DNA from: Rhododendron vialii
Taxonomy: Eukaryota; Streptophyta; Magnoliopsida; Ericales; Ericaceae
Assembly: GCF_030253575.1 (NCBI RefSeq)
Contig: NC_080558.1
Span: forward strand, 878,001 to 942,000
Length of the DNA: 64,000 nucleotides
Reading direction: 5' to 3'
The notes below the pieces were generated by a model. It saw only the letters and a program-made list of their open reading frames with translations. It was not told the DNA's origin and searched no databases. The translations under genes were made by a program, and so were the position numbers. This document shows positions 47,440-58,291 of this stretch, piece after piece (within the stretch, counting starts at the first letter, position 1; the number at the start of each line of letters is the position of its first letter).

Positions 47440-47555
47440 TAAAGTTGGTGTGGGGCCCGCCGCCCACCCACCCAACTCATTTATTAATTTTCATTTTTTT
47501 TCCCTTCTCGAGTCAACCGTAATTTCTATTTTCTCTCTCCACTCCTCTTCGTGCA
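47440..47555. repeat. Inverted partner of 40863-40976
   Basis: CCCTTAAAGTTGGTGTGGGG... through GAAAATAGAAAT-like sequence is the reverse complement of the piece that follows the direct match at 40.86 kb. The same neighbours are therefore direct up to TTCTATGC and inverted after it. Confidence 0.75.
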
Positions 47556-47681
47556 AAGACCGTGAGTTTTAAGGGTTGCTTTCATTTTGGAGCCCGCCAA
47601 AACTGAAATCTCTGCAAAATGCAACACCAATTCTCTGCAATCTCTAAGTAGTTCCGTCAAAATCACTCCGGCAACAATTAC

Positions 47682-47775
47682 GTTCTGAACACATTGAGCG
47701 GCTCGGATCATTAAAATTTGATCAGAAAAAGGGGGTTCGCATTTTAACTAAAATAAAGACCCCCTCATGCAGGAA
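47682..47775. mobile_element. Half of a foldback element of the F family
   Basis: GTTCTGAACACATTGAGCGG, AAAATTTGATCAGAAAAAG and GCATTTTAACTAAAATAAAG match one arm of F2 and F3. The other arm is absent. Confidence 0.6.
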
Positions 47776-48301
47776 CGGATTCAGAAATGTCATTTAGTGG
47801 GGCACCTTGTTAATCATAGTGGCGAAATTTTATTTTTCTAGTTAACCACAATAAGATCGTTACATAATTAAAGCATGCAATACAAACCACAAAAATATAT
47901 AACACATACTTTCACTTAAATTATGTAAAAATAAGCACAAATCTCAGACAAAATTTGAGAGTATGTTTTACATGAACATCCACAAGTTTTCGAATGATCG
48001 ATATAGTTTTATTGATGATATTATTTTAAAATATTGCTCTTAGATGGTTAAAAATAAGTACAATTAAGAAAGAATCGATCCAAGTAGACAAATAGTTCGA
48101 AAATCAACAAGTATAAATGCACCATATGATGAAATTGAAACATAAAACTAGTTTTATATGTATATTTTTAAGATATGTGCACTTGTTTATGTGTAATAGA
48201 ACACTTAATTTCATAATTATGCAAATATACGAAAATATAACAAAATTATTTTAGTTTCGAGCGGGAGCACGTGCCCCCACGTTCCCTCCCTTTCCCTGCC
48301 C
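47770..48301. mobile_element. Possible hAT-like non-autonomous element
   Basis: The left end CAGGAACGGATTCAGAAATG...AGTGGGGCAC and the right end GTGCCCCCACGTTCC...CCCTGCC carry the paired words GTGGGGCAC / GTGCCCCCAC seen in many plant repeats starting CAGGGGCGGATCC. Ends approximate. Confidence 0.4.
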
Positions 48302-48956
48302 TCATGGGAGACAGACAAAAATTAAAGGGATTAAGAGCAAAGTTAATCCTTATATATTTTTTTTTAAAATGCAAACATTTTGAAAACAAGCCTAATAATC
48401 TCAATATGTAGTTTTTTTTGTGTTAGAAGCTCTACCTAATCAACTTTTGCATTTTTTTTCTTTATTTTTTTCGATATGATTTAAAAAAATAGCAATGTTT
48501 GTTTTTTGTTTTTTTTGATTTGGTAAATAAAATAGCAGTTAACTAATCAACTTTTGCGTTTTTTCTTTCTTTTTGATATGATTAAAAAATTAGCAATTCT
48601 TTTCTTTTCTTTTGGTTTTGTAAATAAAAAACACTTAGACCACACGAAAAAAAAACGAAGTTTTGTTTTGTTTTTTTTTTTGATTGATGTGGTTGTAAAG
48701 AGTAGTTGGTGTTAGACGATTGGACTAGGGGCAATTTGGACAATTGAACCATTAATCTTTGTCAAACGGTATTCAAAACAAACATAGGACATATGGGATT
48801 AACCTTGTCCGTTGTTGAATCTCATGCTTGGATCTCATTTAGGCAACCAATGATCGAGAGCCTTTCATGCCGAGATGAGATCTGAGCCATTGGATACACG
48901 ATCCGACGACTCGAAGGTATGCAACATGGTGCTGCGTCCACCACTACATAACACCA
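48302..48956. other. AT-rich intergenic, nothing recognised
   Basis: Several T- and A-rich runs, with 'aactaatcaacttttgc' words repeated at about 48437 and 48540. No gene signal. Confidence 0.4.
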
Positions 48957-48980
48957 CCCCCCCCCCCCCCCCCCCCCCCC
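48957..48980. repeat. Poly-C tract
   Basis: 24 consecutive C. Length may be inexact in the assembly. Confidence 0.9.
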
Positions 48981-49065
48981 ATTGCCCATTTCAACTTAAA
49001 ACGACAGTTTTTCCTCGCTCATACCCTCTCCTTCTGGACTCTCTAGGGTAGGGTAGAAACTTAAT

Positions 49066-49316
49066 TATGAGAATTTTAGAGACAAAATTAATTCTGAATC
49101 TTTAGGATCAGAAATAATATCTTCGTACTGGTTCAAACGGATTGGTAATTGAAGTACTTAATTTTTTTTACCATATTTTTCAATATATAAACAGTCCAAA
49201 AAATTTAAGTCATCCAATTTTTAATCCATTTGAACCGGTACGAAGATCTGATCACTTTATTTTAAAGGGCCATAATTTACTTTTGTCTCCAAAACCCTCA
49301 AAATTAAGTTTTTGTT
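49066..49316. mobile_element. Foldback element related to the 45-46 kb Mutator-like family
   Basis: AAACTTAATTATGAGAATTT...TCTTCGTACTGGTTCAAACG on the left pairs with the complement of CATTTGAACCGGTACGAAGA...AAAATTAAGTTTTT. The words 'attaaaaattgaa-cacttaattttt' and 'atatataaac' are shared with 45232-46292. Confidence 0.65.
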
Positions 49317-51138
49317 CTTTAATGGATTAAAAATTGAAACACGTACTGAATTTTTTTGGACAATTTATATATTAAAAAACATGAAAGTGACTACAAAATA
49401 TGGAAAAATCCTTCCGAAATATCAGGGTCGTTTCTTTGAGGGGGTGACTATTCGCAACCCTTTATTTACTCCATTAGCCCACTTCTTTTATTTACTCCAT
49501 ATATCCAATTAATTTTCCTTTATTTACTTCATATAACCCATTAAGTTCCCCAAATCTTCTTATTATACCCCTCTCCTACCGAAACACCAGATTTTCGGCG
49601 TTTCAAGTCCGAAAAAATGTAATGTTTTTGACATTTGAATACCGTAATATTTAAATAATTTCGACAGTTAGTTACAGAATTGTTTATATAACGACCCGGA
49701 TTTTTGCCATAATTTTTTTTTATAAAGAAATTATTTTTAATCAAATAGTTTATAGTAATCGACTAGTTATTTAAAAAGTATTATTAATAATAAAACTAAT
49801 TATTTTTCTTACTAGATTTATACAAATATAATTATCTTAATTATCCTAGTTTATTTTTTTTCAATTTACTTGCACACTCCTTCCGTCTCTTCCTTTCCTA
49901 CTCAGTTTCTACTTTCTCCCTAGCCACAAATTCGTCCGTATTTCCATCCATCTCCTAACCCAAGAGGTAGAGTTTTATTTAAATTCAATTTCATAACCCT
50001 CTTCAAATTCGTTCATAAATACCCCATCACTCCGACCCTAGGGCATACCACAATATTCCCCACGCCCCACCAGTCCAGAAGAGAGAGAAAATTCGAAAAA
50101 AACGAAGCTCCAATCCATGGAGTTTTAGAGTGAGAAGGAAAGAGAGAGAAAAGTGAGTTTCATAGCCACGACCAACCGAGATCCGAATTGATCATTCCAA
50201 TCACTTCCCTCAACCCCAAGCATCCCCAAACATCATTTAATTCCAGCCCAAGGTCCCCCGATCGCCAAAACCGAAGTTGTCTTCTCCAAAAACTCAAGTG
50301 TCGTTTTAAAATCAATTCGGCCCGAACCAAGGTATTATAATCCATTCCAAACACTCATCTAAGTATATTAAGTGTTTTTAAGCCTAACTCTATGCCCTAA
50401 ATGGACCCATGCATCAAAACCGTGACGAAAAACCAAAAAAATCGAATCTGGACCGTACCTTGCGGCCGCAACCTGCGGACCGCAAGAACCAGTCGCGAGT
50501 TTGCGTCTGGGCTCCCAAACTATAAATATATTTTTTTATATTTAATTATCTATTTATTTAATTATTTATTCATTATCTATCAAAGTTTACCGACGAAAAA
50601 TTTTTGCGACCTTCCAAACAACGTTTTAACACCCAAACTAATTTTTCCTAAACTTCTTGCATCTCAAAGATGATATCTTGTTAAATTAATATTTTTTTTT
50701 TATTTAATTTGCTATTTATTGTTATTTCTATAGCGTTTCCGATAAAAAATTCTTTACGACCTTATAAACCTTATTATAAATGCCCGAATAATTTTATTTA
50801 GACTCTCTATATTCTGAAGATGAAATTTTTTTAACCGTAACATATTTTAATTTGTAAATTATTTATTATCTATTTACTTCACTTTCGGCCACTTTATTTA
50901 ACGTTTTTATTTAAATTAATCTCGTGACCCTCCGAACCCAACTTTTGACACTCAACTGGTTGCGTAGGACCTTTAGGACTCTTATTTAGGTCATGATAAA
51001 TATTTCAATATTTTTATCTAATTAATGTATTTAATTAGTTTTTAATTAATCTATTATCTTAGAATTAATTAATAAGAACCTAAAAAATTTTCCTTTTAAT
51101 TTCTTTTAAAACTCTTACTTTATTATTGACATTGTGAC

Positions 51139-51786
51139 TAGGGCTGTAAATGAACTGAGCCATTCGCGAACTGTTCGAGGCTCGATTCGGTAAGAGCTCA
51201 TTCGAGTTCGATTCGTCTGCTAAACGAACTGAACCTGAACCTCAATTCTAGGCTCGTTTCGTAAATGAGCCGAACCTGAGCCTAACGGTATTCGGCTCGG
51301 TTAGGTTTGCAAACCTAAACTTAAATTTAATTAATAATTCAATAGGGGTCTATTTGTAAATGTAAAAAATTTTAAGGTTGTATATATAATTCAATACTTA
51401 TTTTTCTCTCAAATTCTATACGATCAATGAGAGAGTTTGGATTCGCTTGAGTTTAATGAGCGGAGCCGAATCAAACCTAAGTCTTGACGAGCTCAATTTG
51501 AGCTTAGCTTCGGCTTGGCTCGATGATTCATTTGAGTTTAACAAGCCAAACTCGAGCCAAGATGTTCAAGTTCGAATCGAACCCGAGCCGAACTCGAGCC
51601 AGACTAGTATCTTAACGAACCCAACCGAGCCGAACCCGAGCCTTGAAAAATTTTAACGAGCCGAACTCGAGCCAAGTTGTTCAGGCTCGAATCGAACTCG
51701 AGCCGAACCCGAGCCGAACTCATACCTTAACGAACCCGAGCCGAACTTAACAGGGTTCGGCTCGATTCGGTTCGTTTACAGCCCTA
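51139..51786. mobile_element. hAT-type non-autonomous element nested in solo LTR 1
   Basis: 8-bp duplication ATTGTGAC (51131-51138, 51787-51794). Ends TAGGGCTGTAAATGAAC and the complement of GTTCGTTTACAGCCCTA. The interior is full of GAGCCGAAC / CGAGCC words in irregular tandem. 648 bp. Confidence 0.9.
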
Positions 51787-52042
51787 ATTGTGACTATACA
51801 AGATTAAGGGCAACGACCTGTTCATAATAAGTTGCGTGATTACATTGTTTATTAATTGTTTTAATTATTATTGATTTGTTGTATACTGCATCGACACTTG
51901 ATTTAAGTGCTAGATTGGACTCTAGACACATGGGGTGGTATACAAATAGAATTCACTTGGACGGTGCTAAGTAATAGATGAATTGAAAAGTTTTATTTCT
52001 AGATTGCCTGCAGGCGTGATGTTGAGATTTGTAATGAGATTG

Positions 52043-52130
52043 AAACTGGCGTGTGTCCAGTGATGAGTTGATAAACTGGCGTGTGTCCAGTGATGATTTG
52101 ATAAACTGGCGTGTGTCCAGCGATGATGGC
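52043..52130. repeat. Three 30-bp tandem units in solo LTR 1
   Basis: AAACTGGCGTGTGTCCAG starts at 52043, 52073 and 52103, each followed by YGATGANTTGAT. Confidence 0.9.
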
Positions 52131-53654
52131 GAAGTGGTATATAAGATAGGCGAACCCTAGTTGTGATTCAGGCATGATAAACTTTTCCCTTGTTGTAGTT
52201 ATTGGGATGCATACTCGGTACATAACTTAGGTACATCTGCGACAGCAAAGGGAAGTGATCTCATGGGACCGAGCATGGCTAGCGGTTGGGGAGGAAAGAT
52301 TCCGCGGAGGAGATCTTAGATTACACGATAAGTTAATGGATAGTAATAAACTGGTTTATGAGGAACAAACTCTGTCTTGCTTTTTAGCACTACTATTATC
52401 CTGCTGTTTGCTATCTGTAATGTAAGAGGGGTGGTTGGGTTGGATTATTCTACTGGGTGATTTATCACTCATGGATACGTCTATATCCTGGCAAATTGTT
52501 TGCTTCGGCGATCAATTTACTAGAGGGCGCAGGATTCACTGGAGATGATTCAAAGATGTTGCAGTTCAACACGGAAAGAATATCAAGAACGAAGATCGAG
52601 TATGTTTCGGATTTGTATCAAGCCTAGAGTCAGCTCTGAAATTAATGTATTTTGAATCAACAAATTTATCTTTGTGACTGTAATAGCTAAACTTTATTTT
52701 GAAAAATTATATTTATTTAGCAAATTTTCTTAAAATTTTATTTTATTTTGCTTCTGAAAAGTCGGGGCGTTACAGTTTATATATTTTCGGCAGTCCATTA
52801 CCGAAATGTATATATATACAGGACTTTTCTAAGCTTTAGTAATATAATATTGTCAAATATATTTTTAGTAACCTAATACCGAAGTATATATCAGAATTCG
52901 GCAGTTAATTACCAAATTATATATATTTTTTCAACAGTTAGTTACCGAAATATATATTGTGTCCAAAAAGTTAGAAGGGCAAATAGGACATTTTGCATTG
53001 AGGACTTATGTTGTAATTATTTGAAGATTTTTATTGGGCTAATGAAGAAAATAAGGGGTTGCGAATAGTCGCCCCCTTCTTTGAAGATTGCACTTTCATT
53101 TTTGTTCCAATATGAGTGTTTTGTTAGACTATTTTTTTTTGTCATTCAATAGATGTTTAGCCTATCTTAAGAGGATGAGGAAGGAGTGTCGCTAATCAAC
53201 GTAAGGATTGAATAAGTCCAAACCATCACAGTAAGCACTCGCGCTCCTGATGAGAATCGACACCTTCCATGCATATAGAAGAGGTGAAGAAATGTAATGG
53301 ACTAAAAGCCTTTGACCATAGGCCATCATCACGGACTCCGAGTCCCTGCCGTGCTCCAAAAGAACTGCACTTGCAGCCCATCAAAACGGCGCTGTTTTGG
53401 GCCAAGATGCACACAAGTCCCCCCCTCCCCCTCTCTCTCTCTCTCTCTCTCTCTCCTCAGACCCATTTGTCCTTTTCTTTGTGATGGAGTACTCCAAACC
53501 AAAAATCTATAATTTCTGATCAATTCTGGTCATCAAGCGAAATTTTTTATTTTTTTTATTTAAACGACTTCAATTCTAAATCAGATATGGGAAAAATGCT
53601 TCTAACTGAAACTCATTCCACTAGCACTAGAAGGGCTTTTAGGACCTTTTTTTT

Positions 53655-53957
53655 AATTTGTCCTTATTTGAATTTTTTTTTCGTTTGTTAATTTTGTGCC
53701 AAATTTTTTTGACTTTTTGATTCCTCTCAACTCGGAAAAGTAAATTTTTTTTATTTTTACCGAAATATTTCCGGAAATAACCATTATTAAGTAAAAAAAT
53801 TGACTTTTTTTTGCTAAAAAATGGTTATTTCCAAAAATATTTAGATAAAAGTAATTTTTTTTACTTTTCCGATTCGTCTTGTCAAGACTAATCAATAATC
53901 CATAAAATTTTTACATAAAACGAACAATCGCAGAATTTTTTTAAATAAGGACAAAAT
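53655..53957. mobile_element. AT-rich foldback element
   Basis: TTTGTCCTTATTTGAATTTT on the left faces the complement of AATTTTTTTAAATAAGGACAAA on the right. An inner palindrome is AAATAACCATT / AATGGTTATTT. Similar in style to 28345-28645. Confidence 0.55.
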
Positions 53958-54235
53958 GTTCTAAAAGAAAAAGTTCTTAGCGGAACTTAAGATTAATTTG
54001 AAAAGCAACCAATTCATAAAATCTATTAATTCTGGATGAAGAAAGAGAACTACGTAACCAACCATTTTTCCATGGAGTTTATATTCTCGTTTAGAATCTC
54101 TAGCAAACTGGAGTGAATCACAAGAACTGATGGAAAAAACTCAATCAACGATTAAAATTCATCAAAGCTTTGCTAAAAGTGTTCTTGTTCCTCTTTGGAT
54201 ATTACATTTATTTACAACTGTTCACGTACCTTTTA

Positions 54236-54475
54236 GGCACCGTTCCAGAAACCTTCTTAAAATATAAGCAGTTTATTTCACATTTTCAAACTCAAAAATA
54301 ATGTAAATAAAAAATAATTTTTTAATTTTTTTTGCACCGTATAAAAGATCTTAATGGGATCTATCAAATAAGATCCATATTGGTAGAAAAATTATTTGCG
54401 TAAATACATTATTTTTGAGCTTAAAATTGCCTTCTTAAAAATAAAGACTTAAATCGAGTTGCGGAACGGAGCCTA
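54236..54475. mobile_element. MITE, inverted relative of 21749-21993
   Basis: Termini AGGCACCGTTCCAGAAACC and the complement of GTTGCGGAACGGAGCCT. The core is shared with the 21.8 kb element in the opposite orientation. Confidence 0.55.
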
Positions 54476-54589
54476 AGAGGGGAGAGGGTTTGGCCCAAAA
54501 CGGCGGCCAAAACGCTGCCGTTTTGATGGGCTGCAAGTTGCAGCTCGTTCAAAGCATTGTAGGGACTCGGAGTCCCAACATCACCCTTG

Positions 54590-55415
54590 AATAATTCAAA
54601 GTCAGCAACACTAAACAGAAACAAAAATGCTATAACAGATAGAGATTGGTTATGTGTTGTGTTTTACACACTAATTTTGATTGTAAATAGTACTAATATA
54701 AAAAAAAGAAAAGAAAAGTCCACAAGAGTTTTACCGTTGACCTTTTCATTAATTTACTTTGCAAGCCTCCATCATATCTGTTTCGACCATTTTCATGATT
54801 TACTTCGAAAGCCTCCATCATATCCGTTTCTTTCAAGAGAGGAAAGAAGAATTGATTATATCCTTAGCTAACCTAAAAAATATTTTGGTGGGCAAAACAG
54901 TGTATATAATATGTATACAGACAATCTCTAAGAAATAAGGGCTTGTAATCTATTTCATGCACTGTGCATATTGCGAGCGCTTATTGTGAATGTCCAGATT
55001 GTAACGAGTGATTGATATCGGATATCTATTTCTTAAGAGTTAATGCAGTTGTGTTTTTAACATGCACAATATGAAAAAAAAATGCTCCCGTAAAAACCCC
55101 TGGACATCAACAAATCTCAAAAAATGCTCCAAATTTTTTTTGTTATTTCATTATAATTTAAACCTAAAAGAGTAAGATTATATTTTATAATTTAAACACA
55201 CCAGCCAGTATTATGCATCAACCAATCAGTAAAAAATGAACACCAGTCAATACTTTGCATTTAACAACATGCACACCCACCAACCAAGGAACAAATAAAT
55301 GGGTTCGTGACTTGGTGGGTTAGACTAAACAAATAAATGAGCTAAGCTAAAAAAAACTTGGACACAATTTTTATATATAACTTTTTTTTTTGATTTTCTA
55401 AAACGCACCTGGGCT
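54590..55415. other. Intergenic, nothing recognised
   Basis: A direct near-repeat 'CAAGCCTCCATCATATCTGTTTC' / 'GAAAGCCTCCATCATATCCGTTTC' at about 54761 and 54808 is the only structure seen. The reading frame over it is not supported as a gene. Confidence 0.4.
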
Positions 55416-55420
55416 ACAAC

Positions 55421-58291
55421 TGTAACACCCCAATTTTTTAAGAAATTTCGGAAGCATTAACTCTAAAATACACTGAATTTTACAAATTACTAGGCCTCTA
55501 TTTGTCGTTATATAAAATTTACATTTAAAAATTAAAAAAAAAACTAACATTTTATTTAGACATCTTCAGAGCGACTCTAGTGTTGATACAGAATTCAAGA
55601 ATTTTCAGTCTTCGCCTTCGGTATTCTTCCTGTGTCAAACTGCTCCATCATTGAACCTTGCATTCTTTGGCAAATTGATCGCCGAATCAAGTGATTTACC
55701 AAGATACAAATGTATCCGTGAGTGATAATTCACCCAGTAGAATAATCCCAATCCTACCAACCCCTTACTCTACAATTAGCATTCAATAATATCACAATTG
55801 ATAATTCACGAGAGATACAAAATTATAGCACATCGTCTTTTTCTTTACTATCCATCATCTTACATGAAATCTAAGGATCATCTCTACGAGATCCTTTCCT
55901 CCCACATCCACTAATTACAACCGTCTCATGGGTCCACCATTCCTCTTGCTTATCCTGTACCAGGGTCCTAGGTGAGCGCATCTAAGTTATGTACCGAGCA
56001 TGTTCTCACTTAAGATCATAACAGGAGGATCGAGTCATCCCATGACGTATCGTATATTGGGGTCGGACATTCACTACCCCACGCTAACTATAACCGTCTC
56101 ATGGGACCCATTCTCTTCCTTAAAGAGAAACTTCTCATGACATATCATACATTAACATCTAACTAACTATAACCGTCTCATGGGACCCATTCCCCTCCTC
56201 GAAGAGAAACTTTCCATGACGTTTCATACGTCAGTGTCACAACATATCTCATCACCAGACCCCGCAGGTAACCCATTTCAACATAGAGCCCCATAGGTTA
56301 CCCTTGCTATCGCCCTGACTCAATTCACAATCCACACTGTACTCTCACTTTACCATTTTTCATTTACTTATCATCGTCTACATGATTCACTACTCGTAAC
56401 CACCCAGTGAACCTAAGTCCAATCTAGTACGTACAACATGATTTATCAATAACAAGATAACGCATACAAATGATACATTTCAATGACATAACAAAATATA
56501 ACAATTGATACGTGCAAGTAATTAAACATATAAGGGTTTTGGATTGGGCCGGTGCCTTTCGGATTATTATGTTTTTATTGAATAGGTTTCATTTCCATCT
56601 TTATTATACTTGAGATTATTAATTTTGTAGTATCTCGTAAACCTTAGGATACTTTGACATACCTAATTTTTATCAATTCACATCACACTTTCACGTAGTA
56701 AGACATTAATATAACAGTTAATACAAATATTTTAAGTTAACAATAAGTTTAGTTGTTTAACTATTTTTTTGTTTTTGTTTTCATTATTACTACTAATTTG
56801 TCTTTTCATCTAATCCATTTATAAGTTCCTTATAGATTATTATTTATTTTAGCATGTTCTCTATTTTACCTATAGTTTAGTTGATGTATACTTATATACA
56901 CTATAATTACATTAACATGAATCATGGATAAACATGTGTTTGTCATTTCATACTTTAAAATGTAAATGATGATAATAAGTCAAAAATAAGTTTAGGGCCG
57001 AATTTAGGGCGGAAGTAAGTACAGGGACCTAAGTGTAATTCTAGCACAACATTTTTAAAACTCAACGTTCAGCAGCTTCAGCTACAGTAGCTTTCCGAAA
57101 AACAGAGGAAAATCTCGGTTCATGGGTTTTGATGCATGGGCTCGATTTCTAGCACTATAATCCATTAAAACTACTCCCTCCGTCCCTTTTTAAGTGTCCT
57201 GCTTCGTAACTCCAACTTATTAAAAAGACATCATCATTACACCTTTCACATCAATTTTTTCCTCCACTTTCCCTACTTATCCATCATCATTACACTTTTA
57301 CTCACTAATTTTTCAAAATGAAATCTACTTTTAGAGACAAAATAGACAATGCACCAACTTTCACCCTCCTAACTTTACAAAATGGACACTTATTAAGGGA
57401 CAGCCCAAAATGGCATACTGGACACAAAATAATGGATGGAGGGAGTAACATCTAGAAACTAAATATACTTAAGAGATGGTAGGATAGAGATTAATCTACC
57501 TTAAATTCGGTCGAAAAAGCGGGTACTAATTTGCGGACGATTTTGGTGAACCGAAAAAGACGGCGACAGCAGTGGGGGACTCAAGGCTGACTCGAAATGA
57601 TTGGAAGATGGTTTGTAAATGCTTGGTGATGTAGTGGTTGATTGGAAACCTGAATTTGATGTATGGAGGGATTTTATGTAAAAATCTGTCTGTCTCTCTC
57701 TTTCTAGACTCAACAATAGAATGTTAGTGAAATAATACATTGGTATTCAATATTTAATTTTTGGATTTATGTGGGTATGTATAATGAGAGAAAATAAGGT
57801 AGTGAGAATGTGAGAGGATAAGTGTGGAAGTGGTGGAATGGGGAAGGAGAGTGAAGGAGAGGGATACTGATAATGATAAGAGGGATAAGGGACAAGTGCC
57901 ACATTTGGTGGGGTTTTCTTTAATTCTAATGGATGTGGACGCATGTATGTATAGAATGAGAGAGAGAGAAATAGGGGAACAAAATTCCTTAAATGTGGGA
58001 TGTAGTTTGAAGGATAAAAATGAAGGTGATAGAGTGTGAGAGGGAAGTGGAGAGTTAGTTTGAATAAAGTTTTAGTTAGGATTTAAATAACAAAGATAAG
58101 ATATAAATATGAATTCCTGATTTCCTGTATATCTAAAGTATAAATATATATTTTATATAATAGTGTAAATAATATCAATTGTACACATAATAATATATTT
58201 TAATTATTTAATTTAATTAATTATTGAATTAGAAATTTACCAATATAAATTTGTATTAAAAAAAATTGGATCGAAAATCCGAATCGTTACA
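55421..58291. mobile_element. Solo LTR 2, 2871 bp, same family as LTR 1, opposite orientation
   Basis: ACAAC is duplicated on both sides (55416-55420, 58292-58296). Ends TGTAACACCCCAATTTT and AAAATCCGAATCGTTACA. Its left part (GCAAATTGATCGCCGAATCA, GTGATAATTCACCCAGTAGA) is the reverse complement of sequence near the right end of LTR 1. It carries its own 79-bp tandem repeat around AACCGTCTCATGGG (56092, 56171, plus an outlier at 55919). No internal region adjoins. Confidence 0.88.
57174..57445. mobile_element. Stowaway MITE nested in solo LTR 2
   Basis: CTCCCTCCGTCCCTTTTTAA at the left and GGATGGAGGGAG at the right, with TA on each side (57172-57173, 57446-57447). 272 bp. Confidence 0.92.

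Larger units (their letters stand above)
49687..52774. mobile_element. Solo LTR 1, 3088 bp
   Basis: GTTTA is duplicated on both sides (49682-49686, 52775-52779). The ends are TATAACGACCCGGATTTT (first G of TG changed to A) and AAAAGTCGGGGCGTTACA. The TGTAAC...GTTACA ends and 3-kb length are usual for Ty3/Gypsy chromovirus LTRs (Tekay/Del-like). No gag-pol or second LTR adjoins, so this is a solo LTR. It landed inside hAT-like copy B. Confidence 0.88.
49440..53076. mobile_element. hAT-like miniature element, copy B, split by a solo LTR
   Basis: The 8-bp duplication TTCTTTGA stands on both sides (49432-49439, 53077-53084). Terminal repeats GGGGGTGACTATTCGCAACC and the complement of GGTTGCGAATAGTCGCCCCC. 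Without the LTR insertion the element is about 544 bp. Its interior carries TTACCGAA / TTCGGCAG palindromic units (about 49577, 52785-52803, 52877, 52897-52915, 52930-52948), the reverse-strand version of those in copy A at base 1-315. Confidence 0.9.
53331..54585. repeat. 80-95 bp inverted repeats 1.1 kb apart
   Basis: 53331-53406 and 54490-54585 are inverted copies sharing GGACTCCGAGTCC, CTTGCAGCCCATCAAAACGG and GTTTTGGGCCAA. They enclose two other elements, so the pair could be the TIRs of a Mutator-like element or a transposon-made inverted duplication. No target duplication was resolved. Confidence 0.6.
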
